Source of the DNA: Anaerolineae bacterium
GTDB lineage: Bacteria > Chloroflexota > Anaerolineae > Aggregatilineales > Phototrophicaceae
Assembly: GCA_022820665.1 (NCBI GenBank)
Contig: JAJEFB010000048.1
Location: 62,001 to 126,000 of the forward strand
Direction: 5' to 3'
DNA: 64,000 bases
Positions 58,854-64,000 of this stretch are shown here, piece by piece. A model generated the notes under the pieces. The model searched no databases, was not told the DNA's origin, and saw only the letters and a program-made list of their open reading frames with translations. The first letter of the stretch is position 1, and every line of letters starts with the position of its first letter. A program made the position numbers and the translations under genes.

Positions 58854-59929
58854 GCTGTCCTCCGGATGCGGGGATCGAGCAGGGGAAGCGCCAGATCGAC
58901 GATCAGCGTCAACGTCAGAACGGCGAATATGGAGAAGAGAACAACAGCCTGCATGGTATTGAAATCGCGCAGCCCCATCGCCTGGACGAACAAGGTGCCC
59001 AAACCGGGCAATTGGAAGAGTATTTCAATAATAAATGTCCCATTCAATGTGGCGCCTACGATGATGGCTAGCGCCGTGACCTGGGGAATCAGCGCGTTGC
59101 GGAAGGCGTAATCCTTGAGCACCGTGAAAGGCGACAAGCCCTTGGCGCGCGCAAATGTTAAGTAATCCTCGCCCAGCACGCTTATCATCAAGGCGCGCAT
59201 GCCCAGCGTGAAGCCGGCGCCAATGACGATCATATTGGAGAGCATGGGCAAGATCGCATGTGTCAGCAAGCTGCTGATGAATTCCCAAGTCCATTCAGGT
59301 TGCAAATGCCGGGCATAAGGACCCCCGGCCGGCAGAATGCGCCAGATGTAGCCGACGTAGATGATCAGACCCAGGGCGACCAGATAAACCGGCGTGATCT
59401 GCAGCAAGGTGGAAATCACCACCGCCAACTGGGACAAACGGCTGCGCTGCAACCAGCCGATCAGCGCGCCCAAGCCCGTGCCTACGATCCAAGCCAATAA
59501 CACCGACGTGGTGAAAATGCCGATCGTCCAGGGCATTCGCCGGAAGACCAGGTCCTTCGTCTGTGCCGGGTATTCCACGAAGGAAGGACCCAGGTCTAAG
59601 CCGCCTAGGATCGCCTTGCGCAGATAATTGATATATTGCAGCGGCAGCGGATCGTCCATCCCGAAGATTTCCCGGTAGTGGGCGATGATGGCTTCCTCCG
59701 CTGCCGCATCCCGCTGTCGTCCCTCCGCTCGCGTCAAATTGCCCAGCAGGATATTCATCGGGTCGCCCGGCACCAGGCGAAAGACGAAGAAGGCGACGGT
59801 GATCGCCGCCCAAAGCGTGAATAGATAAACGCCGAAGCGCCGTACCGCGTACTGGAAGACTTCGCGCCGCCCGGCGGCCTGCCCTTCCGCAGCGGAATCT
59901 CCCGCACTCGCGTCAGAGTTCGCAGTCAC
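58850..59929 (-). CDS. ABC transporter permease (DppB-type)
   Basis: YLTFARAKGLSPFTVLKDYAFRNALIPQVTALAIIVGATLNGTFIIEILFQLPGLG. Confidence 0.92.
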   Translation of the reverse strand: MTANSDASAGDSAAEGQAAGRREVFQYAVRRFGVYLFTLWAAITVAFFVFRLVPGDPMNILLGNLTRAEGRQRDAAAEEAIIAHYREIFGMDDPLPLQYINYLRKAILGGLDLGPSFVEYPAQTKDLVFRRMPWTIGIFTTSVLLAWIVGTGLGALIGWLQRSRLSQLAVVISTLLQITPVYLVALGLIIYVGYIWRILPAGGPYARHLQPEWTWEFISSLLTHAILPMLSNMIVIGAGFTLGMRALMISVLGEDYLTFARAKGLSPFTVLKDYAFRNALIPQVTALAIIVGATLNGTFIIEILFQLPGLGTLFVQAMGLRDFNTMQAVVLFSIFAVLTLTLIVDLALPLLDPRIRRTA

Positions 59930-59971
59930 TGTGATGTCACTGAATGAACCTGGTTATGGATGTAGTCGGGC

Positions 59972-60005
59972 AGGTTCGCCGTTCACCTTCGAGAGCGGCG
60001 AACCT
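59972..60005. repeat. Strong intergenic hairpin between SBP and permease genes
   Basis: AGGTTCGCCG / CGGCGAACCT, perfect 10-bp inverted repeat, 14-nt loop. Confidence 0.75.
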
Positions 60006-60012
60006 ACAGGCG

Positions 60013-61698
60013 CTACCTGTCGGCTGGTTCGAGGAAGTCGATGATCTGGCGCGCGGCCGGCGTCCAGTGCACCCAAGCCTGGCCCACTGCCAAGCCCGTC
60101 CAGTATTCGGTGTTGAAGACCACGCCTTCATTCTCGCCGTACAGAGTCACGTAAGGCGCTTCCTCCGCCCACAGTCGATAAGCCTGCCGGAAGAGCGCTT
60201 GCGCTTCCTCCGAAGCCGGGTTGGCGGTTCTCAACTGCTCAATGATCGCGTCCATGTCCGGATTGCTGTAGCGGCCCGGGACGCCGCCCGTGCGTTCGCC
60301 GATGGGCAGGGCGTAGTCGGAATGCAAGCCCTCAAAGAGCGCGATGGGGTCACCGGGCAAGTTGCCGCAGAACCAGCGGAAGATGATGTCGAACTCGCCG
60401 TTAGGTCCCTGTGTCAAGAAGGTCGGGATGTCGAGTAGACGCGGGTTGATCTCGATACCGACCAACTGCGCTTGCTCGGAAAGCAGCCAAGCCCAGACAG
60501 TCCAGCCCGGGTTGCCGATGTCAATGTATAGGGCATCGAGCGAGATGGGCTCCCCGTCCTTATCGACGCGCGCGCCGTCGACCAGCGGATATCCGGCTTC
60601 ATCCAGCAGCGCCGCCGCCGCTTCCGGATCGAAGGTCGTCACCTGGAATTCCTCAGCCGCCGCCGCATCGTAGTAGCTCTCGTCGGGACTGCCGAGATTT
60701 GGCCAAAGCACTGGCGTTACATAGCCGGGAACGTTGGCAAGGTTGGCGACCGCCTGCCGATTCAACAGCAGACCCAGCGCGCGCCGGAACATATTGTCGT
60801 CCAGCGGCGGAACCGTAGTATTGAATATCAGGCCCCGCGGGCAGGGATCTTGGTGCACCAGCGGCTTGATATGCGGATTCGCGCTCATCATCCGTATCAT
60901 AACGCTGTTTGGCATCCGCCCCAGATCGTAATTGCCCTCTTCCCATTCGAAGACAGCTACATCGGCTTCGGGCCGCTTCAGCCAGACCATATACTTCGGC
61001 GCTGGCATGCGATCCGGATCCCAATAGTCATCGCGCCGCTCCCATATCGTCGTGCGGGTGTCGGCGTTGCTGCTAACCAGACGGTAGGGACCGGAATGGA
61101 TGGCGTCCGGGTTCTTGAAGGTGGTCGGGTCTTGGCCTTCCCAAACGTGCTTGGGCACGGGCGTGAATGTGCCGATGCCGGTGAAGTTGTAATGGAAGCG
61201 CCAGTTTGGCTCCGGCAGGGAAAAGACAATCTCGTTGCCCTCGGCGCTCCAGGTCACATCCCTCAAGAATGACGACCAGTTGATGCCTTTGTCGGCGTTT
61301 TCCTGATTGTATTGGAGGGTGAAGAGCCAGTCGTCCATCGTCAAAGGCGTGCCATCGTTCCAATTGGCGCCCTCGGTGATGACCAGCGTCATTTCCGTGC
61401 CGTCTTCATTGTATTCCCAGGATTGCGCCAGCCAGGCGTGGAAATCATGGCTGGTGATGAAGGACGGTTCAACGATCACGTTGGCATAGCCAGTGGCGTT
61501 GTTATAGGTTGGCGCTTGATAGTAGTTGAAGCTGTCCCAGACATCGTTGTGCGGCGCCTGCGAGGCGACAATGAAGGTCTCGCTGCGCGGCAGATCGCCA
61601 AATACCAGTTCCTCGTCTTGGGCAACGGCGCTGCCTAGCAGGGAGCCCATCACCAAAATCAAAACAGCAATTAACAGTCCTCGTCTTGCATAAAACAT
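60013..61698 (-). CDS. ABC transporter substrate-binding protein (SBP family 5)
   Basis: Signal peptide MFYARRGLLIAVLILVMGSLLGSAVAQDEE; MTLVITEGANWNDGTPLTMDDWLFTLQYNQE. Confidence 0.92.
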   Translation of the reverse strand: MFYARRGLLIAVLILVMGSLLGSAVAQDEELVFGDLPRSETFIVASQAPHNDVWDSFNYYQAPTYNNATGYANVIVEPSFITSHDFHAWLAQSWEYNEDGTEMTLVITEGANWNDGTPLTMDDWLFTLQYNQENADKGINWSSFLRDVTWSAEGNEIVFSLPEPNWRFHYNFTGIGTFTPVPKHVWEGQDPTTFKNPDAIHSGPYRLVSSNADTRTTIWERRDDYWDPDRMPAPKYMVWLKRPEADVAVFEWEEGNYDLGRMPNSVMIRMMSANPHIKPLVHQDPCPRGLIFNTTVPPLDDNMFRRALGLLLNRQAVANLANVPGYVTPVLWPNLGSPDESYYDAAAAEEFQVTTFDPEAAAALLDEAGYPLVDGARVDKDGEPISLDALYIDIGNPGWTVWAWLLSEQAQLVGIEINPRLLDIPTFLTQGPNGEFDIIFRWFCGNLPGDPIALFEGLHSDYALPIGERTGGVPGRYSNPDMDAIIEQLRTANPASEEAQALFRQAYRLWAEEAPYVTLYGENEGVVFNTEYWTGLAVGQAWVHWTPAARQIIDFLEPADR

Positions 61699-61827
61699 TT
61701 CGTTCTCCTCTATCCTTCCTTTTTTGCGACGGGCGCTTACTCACTGAACACCTACCAGTCGATTTCTCCTCCTTTCAAGCTCATCCTTGCCTTTGCTCGC
61801 ACCTGCCGAGACAACTGAGGTCGCAGG

Positions 61828-62574
61828 CTACCGATTGGCCACAATGCCGGGCTGAAAGCGCTTGGCTCCCATCAACTGCTGTACGATATCGGACGGCTTG
61901 GCGATGAATCTAAGTTGAGCGAGCATGTCCTCCTGCGTAATATAACAGGGACGCGTATACATGCCCAACAAGGCGCTGCGCGGCTTGTCGCTGTTGTTGG
62001 GGCGGGCTGTGTGCCAGGTCGCGCCGTGATAGACCATCACGCTGCCGCGAAGGCCCGTCAATATCTCGCCATCGGGGTGCCATTTGGCGATCATATTCGC
62101 CGGCGGTCGCTGCCCTTTGCGATGGCTGCCGGGCATGATGCCGGTGCCGCCATTCTCCTCCGAAAAATCGTCGAGCAGCCAAATCGTCTGCCCGCTGATC
62201 CGGCTCTTGGGCCAGGGATAGTTCAGCCACTGGTAGGGAAAATCCGGATGCCACTTGTAGGTCCCGAAACCGGGATAACTGGTATTGGCGGTCCAGGTCG
62301 AACAAACCACATCTTCGTCCAAATACTTTTTCCAGATCGCCACGATCAAGGGATGCGCCATGAGCTCGACAAAGATCGGGTGTTTGACAGCGATGCCGCC
62401 GACGCGCTGTGTTTTCGCCGCGCGGGACGCGTCGGTCGCTTCCGCCTCCAGCAGACCTTCCAAAATAGCGCGCGCTTCGTCGGCTTTTTCCGGCGAAATC
62501 ACCGAAGGAATGATGCAATAACTGCGCTCTTCCATCTCGGCGATGATCCGGTCTACATCATGCTGCATTTCCAC
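61828..62574 (-). CDS. Phytanoyl-CoA dioxygenase-family protein
   Basis: WHPDFPYQWLNYPWPKSRISGQTIWLLDDFSEENGGTGIMPGSHRKGQRP; GSVMVYHGATWHTARPNNSDKPRSAL. Confidence 0.88.
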   Translation of the reverse strand: MEMQHDVDRIIAEMEERSYCIIPSVISPEKADEARAILEGLLEAEATDASRAAKTQRVGGIAVKHPIFVELMAHPLIVAIWKKYLDEDVVCSTWTANTSYPGFGTYKWHPDFPYQWLNYPWPKSRISGQTIWLLDDFSEENGGTGIMPGSHRKGQRPPANMIAKWHPDGEILTGLRGSVMVYHGATWHTARPNNSDKPRSALLGMYTRPCYITQEDMLAQLRFIAKPSDIVQQLMGAKRFQPGIVANR

Positions 62575-62642
62575 GTTCTTGTCCCCTTGCCATGAAATCG
62601 TAATCGCTTGGTTTTCTGCTTTACTTCATGTCGCGACGCCCA

Positions 62643-63458
62643 TCATGTAGTACATGTCGCATTTGATGTGCTCCCCCTCTCCAACGCTTTGGGGAGGGGG
62701 CCGGGGGGTGGGGTTGCCAAAGGCGGCTGCCCATGCGCCACCAGCCAGTCTACGAACTTCCTTCGCATCAGCGGCGAGAATCCGTGACCGGAGTTCAGAT
62801 CCACGAAATGTTCCGCTTGCCCGCCCTTCGCGTTGATCAAGCGCGCCGTTTCCGCATTGACGGCGGCCGGGCAGTCGGTATCGAGACCGCCGTCAATGAA
62901 CAAGACGGGCCGATCGCTAAAACGTTCCGGATGCGATTGCGTCGCGTATTCCGCGCACCAGTCGTCGGGCCAGGCGCCCTGTTGCGCGGTCCGGCACCAT
63001 TCATCGGCTTGATAAAAGCTGGAGCGCCCGACTACCGATACCATCGAGACAAAAGCCTTGTTCTCGGCGAAGACCATCTGCGCGATCAACCCGCCCATGG
63101 AACCGCCGGTCACTTGCGGATTTCGCCCGGAAGCGTTGGGCAATGCCATGATTGCTTCAAACAGAGCTTTGGCTTCTTGCCGGGTTTTGTCCATCGCTTC
63201 ACAGATGAATGCCCAGCCGTTGAATTGAACCCGGAACCAGGCATCGGTCTGGCGCTCGCCGTGCTCAAAACAATCCGGGGAGACAACCAGAAATCCCGCT
63301 GATGCCAACTGCGCCAGGCTTTGATCCGGGGTCTCAACCGTCCCCTTGTCCCCGGTCCAACCGTGGTAGCGAATGATGACAGGGGCTTGCTCGACGCGGG
63401 TATCGCGCATCGTGACGCAAGGGATGCCGGCCAACTCGCATCGCTCAATCTCGATCAT
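62643..63458 (-). CDS. Alpha/beta hydrolase (esterase-like)
   Basis: YHGWTGDKGTVETPDQSLAQLASAGFLVVSPDCFEHGERQ; VTGGSMGGLIAQMVFAENKAF (GxSxGG nucleophile elbow); DGGLDTDCPAA; LNSGHGFSP. Confidence 0.85.
   Translation of the reverse strand: MIEIERCELAGIPCVTMRDTRVEQAPVIIRYHGWTGDKGTVETPDQSLAQLASAGFLVVSPDCFEHGERQTDAWFRVQFNGWAFICEAMDKTRQEAKALFEAIMALPNASGRNPQVTGGSMGGLIAQMVFAENKAFVSMVSVVGRSSFYQADEWCRTAQQGAWPDDWCAEYATQSHPERFSDRPVLFIDGGLDTDCPAAVNAETARLINAKGGQAEHFVDLNSGHGFSPLMRRKFVDWLVAHGQPPLATPPPGPLPKALERGSTSNATCTT
62673..62716. repeat. G/C-rich hairpin repeat forming the 3' end of the esterase ORF
   Basis: CCCCCTCTCCAA-CGCT-TTGGGGAGGGGG (12-bp stem, one G-T pair) then CCGGGGGGTGGGGTTG. Confidence 0.65.
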
Positions 63459-64000
63459 GAATCGCGTCCGTTTTCCAGCAGAGTAGGCCAGGCGCGGAAT
63501 AGCAACTGCTGCTCTTGCGTCAAACGAGCGAATGTGCCGGGCAGGATGTAGGGCTCTTCGTCCATGGTGCTATGATTCTGCGATTTCATCCAATAGGGAC
63601 CGTAACCGACATGCAAGGTTTTTCGCGTCTGTTGGGAGCAGTTGGTCAGCCCGCCGTGTCGCAAGTTCTCGGTGAACAAGATAGCATCGCCGGCTTTGAC
63701 CGGAAGTCCGATCATGCCCGGTTCTGTGTCGGGATTGCTGCCTTCATATGGCGAGGCCATATTGCTCTTGTGGGTGGCGGGCACGACGCAGAATTCTCCC
63801 TGACCCGGTCCCACATCGTGTACGAAGTAAACCATGCGCACCATTATGCAGTCGATGCCTTGGCCCGAATAATAGTAGCGGTGTTTCCGGCCTACCGGTC
63901 CGCCCATGTGCGAACGGGTCTGGTTGCCGGGATAACGAATGCGGATCTCGCAGTTGTTGATCGTGGGACGTTCCTGAACAATGGACTGTATGTAGGCCAT
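63455..64000 (-). CDS. Phytanoyl-CoA dioxygenase-family protein, 5' end outside the window
   Basis: YFVHDVGPGQGEFCVVPATHKSNM; PVKAGDAILFTENLRHGGLTNCSQQTRKTLHVGYGP; ORF open to the window edge. Confidence 0.85.
   Translation of the reverse strand: MAYIQSIVQERPTINNCEIRIRYPGNQTRSHMGGPVGRKHRYYYSGQGIDCIMVRMVYFVHDVGPGQGEFCVVPATHKSNMASPYEGSNPDTEPGMIGLPVKAGDAILFTENLRHGGLTNCSQQTRKTLHVGYGPYWMKSQNHSTMDEEPYILPGTFARLTQEQQLLFRAWPTLLENGRDS

Noticed and set aside
1-64000. tRNA, rRNA and CRISPR arrays
   Set aside because: None recognised by eye; tRNAscan-SE/Infernal and a CRISPR finder would be needed to exclude them formally

Overview
This 64 kb window is GC-rich and gene-dense, and looks like a bacterial chromosome. 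Gene content suggests an environmental Chloroflexota-like organism, but this is inference only. I could support about 50 protein-coding genes and no rRNA, tRNA or CRISPR array. Main blocks: (1) sugar-acid catabolism genes (cupin, 2-hydroxyacid dehydrogenase, HpaI-type aldolase) at 0.1-2.4 kb. (2) An AT-rich DUF3644/HEPN-like gene at 2.5-3.5 kb and an AT-rich pair of small membrane proteins at 5.95-6.56 kb. (3) A sulfatase plus carbohydrate ABC transporter locus at 7.8-15.4 kb. (4) A large surface beta-helix/LysM protein flanked by two ~130 bp direct repeats, 15.4-19.4 kb. (5) recJ and a three-gene AddAB-like helicase/helicase/nuclease operon, 21.2-30.2 kb. (6) A peptide-type ABC transporter, 30.4-34.3 kb. 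(7) A replicon-like module at 34.5-39.3 kb: winged-helix protein, ParA, ParB and PrimPol-type primase, with two near-identical palindromes resembling parS. (8) A structure-dense intergenic control region with a candidate short terminated RNA, upstream of a 978-aa beta-CASP/MBL nuclease that has a duplicated C-terminal domain, 39.3-42.8 kb. (9) An operon with a sulfotransferase/flippase-like fusion protein, 43.3-47.9 kb. (10) PPK2, AlkD-like and rpmB genes, and a GH2 plus peptide/oligosaccharide ABC plus dioxygenase/esterase locus to the end. The candidates most worth following up are the putative parS sites with the PrimPol/ParAB module, the candidate short RNA or attenuator, the duplicated-domain beta-CASP protein, the sulfotransferase-flippase fusion, the Thr-for-Cys sulfatase homologue, and the recurrent hairpins between SBP and permease genes. 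All assignments come from reading the sequence and motifs; no database search was run.
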